Positions 46,501-54,066 of a stretch of DNA of 64,000 nt are shown one piece after another. The notes under the pieces are model-generated. The model made no database searches, was not told the origin of the DNA, and was given only the letters and a program-made list of their open reading frames with translations. Origin of the DNA: Chryseotalea sanaruensis (lineage in GTDB: Bacteria; Bacteroidota; Bacteroidia; Cytophagales; Cyclobacteriaceae). The stretch lies in NCBI RefSeq assembly GCF_003990915.1, contig NZ_BHXQ01000003.1, positions 310,001-374,000 on the forward strand, in the 5' to 3' direction. How positions within the stretch are numbered: the first letter of the stretch is position 1; each line of letters opens with the position of its first letter. Both the position numbers and the translations under genes were made by a program.

Positions 46501-46585
46501 TAATAACAGTGTTGTTGAAATTCTTGAAGGAACTTTCCCTGCTTTTGATAATAGAACTGAAAAGTATAAAGTTACTAAAAGATAA
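43541..46585 (+). CDS. TrlF-type PHP-domain AAA/SMC-like ATPase, putative defence protein
   Basis: The 1014-residue protein joins a PHP-type metal-dependent phosphoesterase domain to an SMC-like ATPase. The PHP part shows DLHVHTPA with His15 and His17, and LLLDCSDAHH (Asp260-His266), typical metal ligands. The ATPase begins near residue 345 with Walker A GNKGNGKS (356-363), runs through a coiled coil at about 480-640 and ends with signature SELSPGERGALLLIFYLLL and Walker B PLVIDQPEENLD (Asp916). Such PHP-ATPases (TrlF family) occur in defence islands, where a nuclease or phosphoesterase is gated by the ATPase. Anti-phage function is inferred. Codons and gaps look AT-richer than the neighbouring housekeeping genes. 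Confidence 0.85.
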   Translation: MNDKRGSKWRKWDLHVHTPASLIQSFKADGDNDVWETYIKDLESLPKEIQVLGINDYIFIDGYRKVLDYKSKGRLSNIQLILPVIEFRIKKFAGHRQFKRINLHIIFSEEVTPEIIQAQFLNGLSAKYSLTPGLNGGISWGGLITSESLLDLGRQIKAGVPAHELQHFGSDLEEGFNNLNCDEDEIISFLENSTYFTDKFLIAIGKTEWDAFSWNDNSIAEKKDAINKCHIVFTSSESIPAFYKGKEKLTEQHVNNLLLDCSDAHHNSSTKMKDRIGKCYTWIKSDPSFEGLKQILHERDRVFIGEKPELINRIEGNPTKFIEKISITRIPNSPLNELWFDGLDISLNAGLVAIIGNKGNGKSALADIIGLCGNTHNADNFSFLNSEKFKKRKPSNKAEEFEATLTWRNGTTNTKRLSEDVDRNLTERVKYIPQNFLETLCSVEDGIDFEKELRKIIFSHTPQSDRIGANSLDELISNKSEVIQQSVNKIKNEITTLNNKIADIESKRNPNYRKTIQDSHDKKKIELEAHDKIKPNAVPAPQNSGLQEAINKQIETLREKLLQLEKTIVEKNQEKTDLNVSINELTKADQAISNLSNEFNSFIASQKPIYEKYNIQLDDIVTLNINSEPITSLISEKQKGLISVNNSLGNSDDSLPSQIKNILDEITTLKEKLDEPSKLHQQYLSNLKVWETGRAAIVGEKQVEGTLAYFEEVLRYIDNDLKTEFETARNARRALVENLYDKKNEIISLYRQLFKPVTDFIHADNNLTDNYKIKLDVSLRLQGFIEKFFDHISVGAKGSFIGKEDGYKKLEQIIEVSELNTKEGFILFIQELITHLFYDRRTDQDNASRNLQDQLKKGYGPVDFYNFLFSMDYLNPIYKLKLGDKELSELSPGERGALLLIFYLLLDNDNIPLVIDQPEENLDNQSVHTIIGKFIKQVKDKRQIIIVTHNPNLAIVCDAEQIIHIKITKEDANKVSYTTGAIENPTINNSVVEILEGTFPAFDNRTEKYKVTKR

Positions 46586-46640
46586 GAAGCAAATACTTGA
46601 TGAGAAGTAGAGAGACATTAACAACACCCATCCAACTGGC

Positions 46641-46755
46641 GCAAGTGTTGTGTGTTGGCAAGCGTGTGGCTCACTTTTGCCTCATTTAAAAACATCTAGT
46701 GTCTCGCAAATACATACCCACATATTGAAAACTTGCTTAAGTTTGGCAAATCTAA
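46641..46755. repeat. Interspersed repeat copy 1, hairpin GGCAAG...CTTTTGCC
   Basis: This roughly 115-bp segment begins GCAAGTGTTGTGTGTTGG, then forms a hairpin around GGCAAGCG and CTCACTTTTGCC, and continues with TAGTGTCTCG and ATACATACCCACA. It aligns along nearly its whole length with 48461-48575. It lies in the 346-base gap after the PHP-ATPase gene. The remaining part of that gap (46756-46931) is AT-rich, with no gene. Confidence 0.75.
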
Positions 46756-46931
46756 AGTAGGTAAAGAATAATAACAATCCTTAACGGGAAAGTTAATTTA
46801 TCTAAATAATAAAAATGCAGATTTTTGTAATAAAATCCTTACAAATTTTATCTTAAAGTAATTATAATCAAGATTTGAATTATGATTGACTAGAATTCTT
46901 CTATTGCAAAAAAGAAATTTATATTTTTTTT

Positions 46932-48449
46932 ATGAAAATAACAGCAATTGAAATACAAAATGTCAGAGGGTTTCAAGAAATTGGAAAAACAGAATTTTCA
47001 GATACAATAAATATTCTAATCGGGCCGAATAATGCAGGTAAATCAACAATATTAAATTCAATTTTTCACCTTCAAAGAAATGTTCTTAGTAAGAATGATA
47101 TTACAATTGGTAAAAATCAGGGCATTATTCAAATCTACTTCAAAGGCCAGCATAATCAAATACCGAATAATAGTCCGTTTGACAGATTTACATTAAATCT
47201 CACCAATAATCAAAGGAGTTATGGCGTCCTCAATAGCTCAGCATTATCATTAACTTTAAACACCTTTCCTGAAAAAGAACCCAATAATTTGATATATCCT
47301 TATCTTTCTAAACGAAAAGTTGGTGGATATGTCAATTCAATAAATGAAGAGAATGCAAATTCCGTAAATGGAAATTTAACCAATCTATATTCAAAGATAG
47401 ACCGCTTAGTAACTCCACAATTTCAACCAGGAAATTCACAATATATAAAAGCATGCAATGATATTCTTGGTTTTGAGATGTCCTCCTTAGCAAAAGGAGG
47501 AGGAAAAGAGGCTGTGTATTTTGTTCATAATCTCGAGCATATACCACTAACAGCAATGGGAGAAGGAGTAGCAAACATCCTAGGGTTAATAACAGATTTA
47601 TGTATTGCAGAGAATAAGATCTTTCTCATTGAAGAACCTGAAAATGATATTCATCCTAAAGCTTTAAAAGCTCTTTTAAATCTAATTGCCGAAAAATCGA
47701 ACTCAAATCAGTTCTTTATTTCAACACACTCTAACATAGTCATGAAATACTTAGGTTCTGTAATTGGGTCAAAGGTATTTAAGATTACTAATTATGAATC
47801 AGATTCGTTAAGAACCAATCTTAAAAAATCCTCTATAAGTGAAGTTCCGAACACGCCCACTGATAGATTAAAAGTTCTCGAAGAATTAGGTTATGATTTC
47901 TTTGATCTTGATTTGTGGAAAGCTTGGCTTTTTTTAGAGGAATCATCCGCAGAAGTAATCATAAGAGACTATTTAATGGAATGGTTCGTTCCAAAACTAA
48001 AGTTTCAGCTTCGGACGTTCTCTGCAGGATCAACTAGTAAAGTAAAACCCAAATTTGAAGATTTCAACAGGTTATTCGTTTTCCTTCACCTTGAACCAAG
48101 TTATAAAAATAAAGTATGGGTTTATATAGATGGAGGAGATGAAGAAACTGAAATTATTTCTGATATGAAACAGGTATATTCTGCCTCTGGTTGGAGTGAG
48201 AAAAATTTTAATCAATTTAGTCAACATAACTTTGAAAAATATTATCCTAATAGATTCAAAGAAGAAGTAGAAAAAGCTTTAGCTTTAACTAGTAAACAAG
48301 AAAAACGAATTGCTAAGCAAAATCTATTAATAAAAGTTAAGACTTGGATTGTTAATCATGAAACAGAAGCCAAAGAAGAGTTTAAGATAAGTGCTGCAGA
48401 GGTCATCGAAGTTCTTAAGTCAATTAAAAGAGAACTAAACCAAGGCTAA
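46932..48449 (+). CDS. OLD-family ATPase with degenerate TOPRIM nuclease domain
   Basis: The 505-residue protein has an ABC/AAA-type ATPase with N-terminal MKITAIEIQNVRGFQ, Walker A GPNNAGKST (31-39) and Walker B KIFLIEEPENDIHP (Glu234-Glu235), followed by FFISTHSNIVMKYL. The C-terminal region from about residue 330 resembles TOPRIM: WLFLEESSAEVIIRDYL supplies the Glu position (Glu336/337) and VWVYIDGGDEET supplies Asp400 and Asp403. OLD nucleases degrade or nick DNA and act in phage exclusion and in Gabija-type systems. No UvrD-like helicase partner is adjacent, so this is not a Gabija pair. It sits between two copies of the same intergenic repeat. Confidence 0.85.
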   Translation: MKITAIEIQNVRGFQEIGKTEFSDTINILIGPNNAGKSTILNSIFHLQRNVLSKNDITIGKNQGIIQIYFKGQHNQIPNNSPFDRFTLNLTNNQRSYGVLNSSALSLTLNTFPEKEPNNLIYPYLSKRKVGGYVNSINEENANSVNGNLTNLYSKIDRLVTPQFQPGNSQYIKACNDILGFEMSSLAKGGGKEAVYFVHNLEHIPLTAMGEGVANILGLITDLCIAENKIFLIEEPENDIHPKALKALLNLIAEKSNSNQFFISTHSNIVMKYLGSVIGSKVFKITNYESDSLRTNLKKSSISEVPNTPTDRLKVLEELGYDFFDLDLWKAWLFLEESSAEVIIRDYLMEWFVPKLKFQLRTFSAGSTSKVKPKFEDFNRLFVFLHLEPSYKNKVWVYIDGGDEETEIISDMKQVYSASGWSEKNFNQFSQHNFEKYYPNRFKEEVEKALALTSKQEKRIAKQNLLIKVKTWIVNHETEAKEEFKISAAEVIEVLKSIKRELNQG

Positions 48450-48460
48450 CTAACCATCTT

Positions 48461-48575
48461 GCACAAATGTTGTTTGTTGGTAAGCGTGTAGCTCACTTGT
48501 GCCCCATTAGCAACCAGCTAGTGTCTCGCTCATACATACCCACAAGCTGAAGACTTTCGCTAGGTTGGGGTTCAA
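48461..48575. repeat. Interspersed repeat copy 2, hairpin GGTAAG...CTTGTGCC
   Basis: Starts GCACAAATGTTGTTTGTTGG a dozen bases after the OLD-like gene. It shares AAGCGTGTAGCTCACTT, CTAGTGTCTCGC and CATACATACCCACA with copy 1 at 46641-46755 in the same order and spacing. Orientation is the same in both copies. Confidence 0.75.
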
Positions 48576-48630
48576 TGCTCCGCAGACAGTTTGATACTAA
48601 AAATCGCCAACTTCTCGTAGCTGCCAAATA

Positions 48631-48924
48631 CTATCCCATCCCATTCGCTACAAGCTTTTCATAAACACGCTTCGCCTCCTCCGCCACTGACTCACTTTTG
48701 ATTCCGATCTTACTGGCATGCTCGTTCATAACAGCAAAGTAGAAATCAAGGGTGGCGTTTGAGTCATCGAGTCCGAGGCAGGTCATGATGGCCTCATCAA
48801 GATGGGGCTGAAAGTATGAATCATCTAGACCCAGTTCCTGAAACGTGTTGAAGAACCTACGCGATTTAAGCTCTTCACCAATGAGAAAAATGATGTGGTC
48901 GGTGGTGTTAATGGCAGCTGACAT
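48631..48924 (-). CDS. Small acidic protein of unknown function
   Basis: The 97-residue, probably all-helical protein begins MSAAINTTDHIIFLIGEELK and ends VYEKLVANGMG, with repeated LGLDDS segments (residues about 31-36 and 50-55). No membrane segment or signal is present, and no family is recognised. It is the only minus-strand gene in the 43-56 kb region. Its start faces the XRE regulator gene across 98 AT-rich bases containing ATATAT palindromes, which could be an operator shared by both. A regulator-controlled accessory protein or antitoxin-like partner are possibilities without direct support. Confidence 0.7.
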   Translation of the reverse strand: MSAAINTTDHIIFLIGEELKSRRFFNTFQELGLDDSYFQPHLDEAIMTCLGLDDSNATLDFYFAVMNEHASKIGIKSESVAEEAKRVYEKLVANGMG

Positions 48925-49022
48925 AGGTTATCTTGATTATAAAACAAATATATAACTACACAAAAGATATAGCAACATATAAGATATATATTTCTCATGT
49001 ATACATGCCCTATTTTTGATAT

Positions 49023-49220
49023 ATGGCAAAACGGCTACATCGCATCAATGAAGTATTGAAAGAGAAAGGAAAATCTGGTTATTGGCTAGCCCAGGAGACC
49101 GAGATTACGTATAACTCTATTAATCGATATGTAAATAATAAAGTAGAGCCGTCTCTCACTAACCTATTCCGCATTGCGGCAGCCCTGAAAGTCGACCCGA
49201 AGGAACTGATCAATAGCTGA
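49023..49220 (+). CDS. Small XRE-family helix-turn-helix regulator
   Basis: The 65-residue protein is a single HTH_3/Cro-type domain: MAKRLHRINEVLKEKGKSGY, then WLAQETEITYNSINRYVNNK (recognition region) and LTNLFRIAAALKVDPKELIN. It is short and has no sensor domain, like regulators of toxin-antitoxin pairs or mobile elements. It probably controls the divergent small gene and itself. Confidence 0.9.
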   Translation: MAKRLHRINEVLKEKGKSGYWLAQETEITYNSINRYVNNKVEPSLTNLFRIAAALKVDPKELINS

Positions 49221-49251
49221 GTTTTGGCGTAGGAATTACTCTCACAACAGA

Positions 49252-49350
49252 CGCAAAGTGTTGTGTGTTGGCAAGCGCGTGGCTCATTAGTAAGTATCTG
49301 TGAACTTGTTGGTGAGCCACACGCCAACCTTAGACACAACACCAACAAGG
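49252..49350. repeat. Compound inverted repeat related to the other intergenic repeats
   Basis: GTGTTGTGTGTTGGC then GCGTGGCTCA (from 49259) is mirrored by TGAGCCACACGCCAAC then ACACAACACC, giving a long imperfect hairpin. Nested inside the right half, CTTGTTGGTG (49306-49315) pairs perfectly with CACCAACAAG (49341-49350). The left half matches the start of copies 1 and 2, and the right half, inverted, matches 54174-54225. It follows the XRE gene. The remaining bases to 49435 show nothing else. Confidence 0.75.
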
Positions 49351-49435
49351 GCGAGGGAGAAACACCTAACTAAGTGTTACAGACAATTCTCTTGGTTCCA
49401 ATAACTAAATTAACTTTAACCATAAAGACATAAGC

Positions 49436-49828
49436 ATGAACAATAGATTCACAATTCTTCTTCTAGCAGTGATGATCACCACTTCCTGCAAACAATCAGA
49501 AAAACTGGATGTTAAAATTATTGGAACATGGACAATGGAAAAAGTCTATGAATATGATAATGATGTGACAGATAATCATAATCCAGAAAATAACCGATGG
49601 ATTGAGTTTAAGACCGATGGCTCATTTGTTAGTGACGGAGCACCATTTGGACGAAATACAGGAAGCTGGACAGCTGACAACAACAATTCCATTTTATACA
49701 TTGATAGTGAAATTGATGACGATGATAGCGAGTGGAAAGTAACCTTCGACCATGACCAGACAATCTGGACTGGAATTGGCCATCCCAGAAAAGAGAATAC
49801 AAAACTAATTCATAAAAGAAAAAAATAA
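49436..49828 (+). CDS. Lipocalin-like lipoprotein
   Basis: The 130-residue protein has a lipoprotein signal, MNNRFTILLLAVMITTSC (Cys18). The body has the IIGTWTMEKVYEYDND opening and the FKTDGSF, NTGSWTADNN and ILYIDS strands that characterise small Bacteroidota lipocalin-like (Lipocalin_4/5) domains. It is probably a periplasmic or outer-membrane protein binding a small hydrophobic ligand or serving structurally. The 108-residue beta part matches the usual size of the domain. It is a stand-alone gene with intergenic repeats on both sides. Confidence 0.75.
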   Translation: MNNRFTILLLAVMITTSCKQSEKLDVKIIGTWTMEKVYEYDNDVTDNHNPENNRWIEFKTDGSFVSDGAPFGRNTGSWTADNNNSILYIDSEIDDDDSEWKVTFDHDQTIWTGIGHPRKENTKLIHKRKK

Positions 49829-49845
49829 CTGATACACTACACCCC

Positions 49846-49891
49846 TCTTGGTGTTGAGCGTTAGGGCTTGTGTGTGGGATTAGCAACAAGC
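49846..49891. repeat. Partial copy of the TTGGTGTTG...CAACAAG intergenic element
   Basis: CTTGGTGTTGAGCGTTAGGG then CTTGTGTGTGGGATTAGCAACAAG follows the lipocalin-like gene by about 18 bases. Outer parts CTTG...TTG and CAACAAG can pair. It parallels the element at 54174-54217 and shares GGCTTGTGTGT with 43155. Confidence 0.5.
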
Positions 49892-50002
49892 TAATTAAAT
49901 ATATTTGCAAAAGCTCTGCAGCCAATTCACTTTAGCAATTTCAGCACATTTCCTCATCACGCTTTTCCATAATTTTGAATGAACTTAAAACTCATTCAAC
50001 CT

Positions 50003-50380
50003 ATGAAATCGATCTCGCCTAATATCTTTGTCAACGACATTAAAGCCACCATCACCTTTTATTCAACGCTAGGCTTTACCCTAGCTGATGAAGTGACCAC
50101 ACCTGATGGGGAAAAAATATTTGCCCTGATGAAGAACGGAAGTGTTACTTTCATGTTTCAAACCCTTGCCAGCATTGAAGGCATACACCCAATGGTGAGT
50201 CGTAGTAATGGGGGATCGCTCCTCTTATATATCAGTGTCGATAACATTCGTCAGTATTATGATCAGATCAAAGGCAAGGTTGATGGACTCACGGAGTTGA
50301 ACAAAACATTTTATGGTGCTACTGAATTTTCACTCATCGACAATAATAATTATCTACTAACTTTCGCAGAACATGAGTAA
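50003..50380 (+). CDS. VOC/glyoxalase-superfamily protein
   Basis: 125 residues from MKSISPNIFVNDIKATITFY at 50003; an earlier Met at 49979 adds only a short polar run. Two beta-alpha-beta-beta-beta modules are visible, typical of the vicinal oxygen chelate fold: SPNIFVNDIKATITFYSTLG (first) and LYISVDNIRQYYDQIKGKVD (second), ending YLLTFAEHE. Such single-domain proteins include bleomycin-binding-type and glyoxalase-like enzymes. Metal ligands are not evident. It overlaps the next gene by 8 bases, so the two are translationally coupled. Confidence 0.88.
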   Translation: MKSISPNIFVNDIKATITFYSTLGFTLADEVTTPDGEKIFALMKNGSVTFMFQTLASIEGIHPMVSRSNGGSLLLYISVDNIRQYYDQIKGKVDGLTELNKTFYGATEFSLIDNNNYLLTFAEHE

Positions 50381-51224
50381 AGAGGAACTCAATCCACTGG
50401 GAGTAACGCCAGCAGAAGTAAGGAAACTGCGCGCACTTAAAATCAAGAAGCGTGAAATCCATCTGCACACAGTAGATACCTTACAGCAGTTGCTCAACAC
50501 ATCCAAGATCAGAGCGATGGAACTCTTTGCGCTTTCCCAGTTTCAGAGCCTCCCCTCTATAGGAATACGCTTTGCACACGACCTCATCGGAATGGGCTAT
50601 TATTCATTACATGATTTAAAAAGAAAAGACGGAGCAAAACTTACCGATCAATACGAAAAGCAAAAAGGTGTTTGGGTAGATTCGTGTGTTGAAGATCAGT
50701 TTCGGCTTGTGGTGCATTTTGCCAATCATCCGGATAGCAAACTCAACTGGTGGAACTTTACACCCGAACGCAAAGCCTTTCGTGAAAAGAACGGCTATCC
50801 TGCTAACCGACCAAAGAAGCCGTGGTTTGAGTTACCTCAATACCAGACGGCCAAACAAATACCCGCTACTCATGAGTCTACACAAAAAGATTTACATAAA
50901 AAGCTAAAGCTTGCATTAGCTTATATGGTCAAACACCCTGAAAAAAGTATGACCATCGCCCAATTGGCAAACTTAGCACATCTCTCCCAGTATCATTTCA
51001 TACGCTGCTTTCGAAGCGCCTACGAACTTACCCCGCTGCAATATCTCACTCGACTACGATTAAAGAAAGCATCTCTATTATTAAAAAAGACAAATACCTC
51101 CATAGGCAACATTGTGCCTCAATGCGGTTTTGAAAATGAAAGTGCCTTCATACGCTTATTCAAAAAAGAATTTAGGATGACTCCGATGTCTTATCGGAAG
51201 GAGTTTAGCAAAAAGAAGTTATAG
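50373..51224 (+). CDS. Fusion of a Cdd1-type helix-hairpin-helix domain to an AraC HTH regulator
   Basis: The 283-residue protein has two parts. Residues about 30-165 match the pathogenicity-locus Cdd1/helix-hairpin-helix type: LNTSKIRAMELFALSQFQSL, then PSIGIRFAHDLIGMGYYSLH, VEDQFRLVVHF and NWWNFTPERKAFREKNGYP. Residues about 175-283 are an AraC double HTH (KSMTIAQLANLAHLSQYHFI, CGFENESAFIRLFKKEFRMT). The combination suggests a DNA-binding regulator with an added nucleic-acid-binding module. It overlaps the VOC gene by 8 bases, which suggests it regulates or cooperates with that small-molecule-binding protein. Confidence 0.88.
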   Translation: MSKEELNPLGVTPAEVRKLRALKIKKREIHLHTVDTLQQLLNTSKIRAMELFALSQFQSLPSIGIRFAHDLIGMGYYSLHDLKRKDGAKLTDQYEKQKGVWVDSCVEDQFRLVVHFANHPDSKLNWWNFTPERKAFREKNGYPANRPKKPWFELPQYQTAKQIPATHESTQKDLHKKLKLALAYMVKHPEKSMTIAQLANLAHLSQYHFIRCFRSAYELTPLQYLTRLRLKKASLLLKKTNTSIGNIVPQCGFENESAFIRLFKKEFRMTPMSYRKEFSKKKL

Positions 51225-51608
51225 TTACTCTGCCCTTGGTGTTGTGTGTGTATTGGCGCTAAAGATCTACAGCAAGCTCTCCAAACCCTTTGGTATGCTA
51301 GCTGATGGCTGTCAAGTTGAGTGTTCCCTTTGGGTAATCTTGAGCCAAATCAAATGCCTACTCTTATAAAGCATGACTTCAAAACCATAATCACTTCTTA
51401 TCATTTGATTGAATAATCTAGCAAAATGAAACTACATGGCCATTTATTTGCAAAACTGCTTAAAACCTCACGATATTCGTGAGCATCTTCATCTATATGG
51501 AGTGTAGAAATTAACCACACAACAAAATGCATCTTTACACAAGTTGCAAGCATACTGAAGTACGATCTTTAAGTCAAGCAAACCGCATAGAATGGAGAAA
51601 ATGGTAAA
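51225..51608. other. Non-coding gap before ktrB with a partial intergenic repeat
   Basis: CCCTTGGTGTTGTGTGTG at about 51235-51252 continues into TTGGCGCT and repeats the start of the elements at 49846 and 54174. The remaining 350 bases have no frame with gene-like composition and no clear terminator or promoter. Confidence 0.45.
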
Positions 51609-53357
51609 ATGAAGCTGGATTTAAAACTACTCTATAGAATTGCCTTATGGGCGAGCATTCTTGGTACAATCGCCTTTATCTCTAATTTTGGATTTTCTCA
51701 AAGCGGAACTTCTCAAAAGCTGTTTGATGCTTTTTATTTTATTGTGCTTGCATTAAGTATCGCTTCAACCTTTGCCCGATATATTAGTAGACACAAACTG
51801 ATCAAGCGAAAAGTCTTTGTTTTTGACTTCCTGTCCATTTCATTCACCTTATGGATCTATTACATGTATCTCTTTGTTGGTGTACCCTTCGAAACAGACC
51901 TGCTACTTGAAAATCCGATTTGGCTAAAAATAGCTGTAGTCCTCACTTTTATTCGCGAATTTTCGGAGGTCAAAATCAACTACAAAAGAACACTGCTAAA
52001 CCCTGCGCAACTTTTTGTAATAAGTTTCTTAGCAATAATCCTGGTGGGAACATTTTTACTTATGCTTCCTAACGCAACCCACCACAAGCTATCTTTTATT
52101 GATGCCTTCTTCACCTCCACAAGCGCAGTATGTGTTACAGGATTAATCGTTGTTGATACCGGCACTTATTTTACTGAGTTCGGACAAATTATTATCATGA
52201 CACTTATTCAGGTAGGTGGTTTAGGTATACTTACCTTTGCCAGCTATTTCAGTTACTTCTTCAAAGGAGGTGCTACATATGAAAATCAACTTGTGTTAAG
52301 TGACATGACAAGCTCCAAAAAACTCGGAGAAGTATTTTCAACGCTTAAGTACATTATATTAATCACCATTAGTATTGAGTTCATTTCAGGACTACTCATC
52401 TATAGCAGTCTCGATGCTGAAAATTTTCAATCAGAATATGATAAAATTTTCTTTTCGGTGTTCCATGCTATTTCCGCTTTTTGTAACGCAGGATTCTCAA
52501 CGCTATCTAACAACTTATATGATAATGGATTTAAGTACAACTACTTTCTTCAGTTAACAATAATCCTAACATTTGTCCTTGGTGGATTAGGCTTTCCAAT
52601 TGTTTCGAATATCATAAACTATCTTAAGTATCGCTTAGAAAAACTACTATCATTCGGAAGGAATAAAGTAGGTTACAAACCTTGGGTGTTAAATCTAAAC
52701 AGTAGAATAACACTCATTACTACACTTTCCATAACTGCAATTGCTTTCTTTGCATTCTTTGCACTAGAATACAATAATACTTTAACAGAGCATAAAGGGT
52801 TTGGCAAGGTGGTTACCGCACTCTTTGGAGCAACGACACCACGCACTGCAGGGTTTAACACAATTGATACAGCATCAATACTGTTCCCTACTACTATGAT
52901 GATCTTTCTGTTGATGTGGATTGGAGCCTCCCCTTCCTCAACGGGTGGTGGTATTAAAACAAGTACCTTCGCCATTGCAACACTCAATATTTTCAGTTTA
53001 GCAAAAGGCAAAACAAGAATTGAAGTGTTTCGCAGAGAAATAGCAGATATTTCTGTAAGGAGATCTTTCGCCATAATTTCTCTCTCACTTATCGTTATCG
53101 GTTCTGGCATTATGCTGATTTCAATATTTGATACAGATAAAAGTCTGATGGATATTGGCTTTGAATGTTTCTCTGCTTACAGTACAGTAGGACTGAGTTT
53201 GGGCATTACCGCTGATCTCTCAAATGCAAGCAAGCTGATTATTATTTTTATCATGTTTGTAGGCAGAGTCAGTATGCTCAGCATTATCGTAGCCATTTTC
53301 AAAAAGGTTCAACATAAAAATTATCGTTATCCTACGGAGGAAATAACGATTAACTAA
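51609..53357 (+). CDS. ktrB: TrkH/KtrB-family potassium transporter membrane subunit with extended N-terminus
   Basis: The 582-residue protein carries the four pore loops of the superfamily of K transporters: AVCVTGLIVVDTG, AFCNAGFSTLS, TTPRTAGFNTID and AYSTVGLSLGI, each with the conserved filter Gly. The pore unit begins near NPAQLFVISFLAIILVGTFL. About 135 residues with three or four further hydrophobic segments precede it (ASILGTIAFISNFGF, AFYFIVLALSIASTFA, FDFLSISFTLWIYYMYLF), making it longer than classical KtrB (about 450 residues). It imports potassium with the cytosolic KtrA encoded 10 bases downstream. Confidence 0.93.
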   Translation: MKLDLKLLYRIALWASILGTIAFISNFGFSQSGTSQKLFDAFYFIVLALSIASTFARYISRHKLIKRKVFVFDFLSISFTLWIYYMYLFVGVPFETDLLLENPIWLKIAVVLTFIREFSEVKINYKRTLLNPAQLFVISFLAIILVGTFLLMLPNATHHKLSFIDAFFTSTSAVCVTGLIVVDTGTYFTEFGQIIIMTLIQVGGLGILTFASYFSYFFKGGATYENQLVLSDMTSSKKLGEVFSTLKYIILITISIEFISGLLIYSSLDAENFQSEYDKIFFSVFHAISAFCNAGFSTLSNNLYDNGFKYNYFLQLTIILTFVLGGLGFPIVSNIINYLKYRLEKLLSFGRNKVGYKPWVLNLNSRITLITTLSITAIAFFAFFALEYNNTLTEHKGFGKVVTALFGATTPRTAGFNTIDTASILFPTTMMIFLLMWIGASPSSTGGGIKTSTFAIATLNIFSLAKGKTRIEVFRREIADISVRRSFAIISLSLIVIGSGIMLISIFDTDKSLMDIGFECFSAYSTVGLSLGITADLSNASKLIIIFIMFVGRVSMLSIIVAIFKKVQHKNYRYPTEEITIN

Positions 53358-53367
53358 AAATTGATAT

Positions 53368-54066
53368 ATGAAGTACATAATTGTAGGACTTGGAAATTTT
53401 GGCGCCTCATTAGCACAAAAATTGACTATTCAAGGAAATGAGGTTATTGGTATTGACACACGAATGGAAAAAGTCGACTTGTACAAAGAAAAAATTTCTC
53501 ATACGATTTGCATGGATGCAACAGATGAGTTTACTGTTTCAGGTCTTCCGCTTAAAGACACAGATGTTGTTATTGTTGCGATTGGAGAGAATCAAGGTGC
53601 AAATATTATGGCTACTGCATTATTTAAAAACATGCAGGTTAAAAAGCTTATGAGCCGTGCGATTAACCCACTCCATGAAAAAGTGTTGGAGGCTATTGGT
53701 GTTGACGAAATAGTACACCCTGAAGAAGAAACAGCAGAGCGCTTAGCTAAAAAGCTTTGTCTTAAAAATGTAGTTGACTCTTTCGAGCTCAATGATTACT
53801 TCAGCATTATCGAAGCGAATGTTCCTTCAGAATATGTTGGAAAGACCGTACGTGAAATAGGATTTAGAAGAAACTTCAATCTTCTGGTGCTCACCATTAT
53901 GAAAAAATCAGAGGTGAAAAGTCTACTCGGCAAAAGTAGAACGGAAATAAACATACAAGGAATTGCCACACCTGATCAACAGTTAGAGCAAACTGACATT
54001 TTGGTGTTGTACGGCTCCAATATTGACCTGCAGGAATTCTTAAAGCAAAAACAAAACGACATGTAG
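53368..54066 (+). CDS. ktrA: KtrA/TrkA-type potassium uptake regulatory subunit
   Basis: The 232-residue cytosolic protein has an RCK N-terminal Rossmann domain (KYIIVGLGNFGASLAQKL with GLGNFG, then VIGIDTRMEKVD with the acidic residue for adenine nucleotide binding). A TrkA_C domain from about residue 145 follows (FSIIEANVPSEYVGKTVREI). It gates the KtrB channel in response to nucleotides. The 10-base spacing and the usual gene order fix the pair as one operon. Confidence 0.94.
   Translation: MKYIIVGLGNFGASLAQKLTIQGNEVIGIDTRMEKVDLYKEKISHTICMDATDEFTVSGLPLKDTDVVIVAIGENQGANIMATALFKNMQVKKLMSRAINPLHEKVLEAIGVDEIVHPEEETAERLAKKLCLKNVVDSFELNDYFSIIEANVPSEYVGKTVREIGFRRNFNLLVLTIMKKSEVKSLLGKSRTEINIQGIATPDQQLEQTDILVLYGSNIDLQEFLKQKQNDM

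Noticed and set aside
46932..48449. Gabija GajA gene
   Set aside because: The protein is OLD-like, but no UvrD/GajB-type helicase is adjacent, so the two-gene system is not present.
52673..53110. 145-codon minus-strand open frame inside ktrB
   Set aside because: Antisense shadow of conserved pore loops; no signal, domain or regulatory context.
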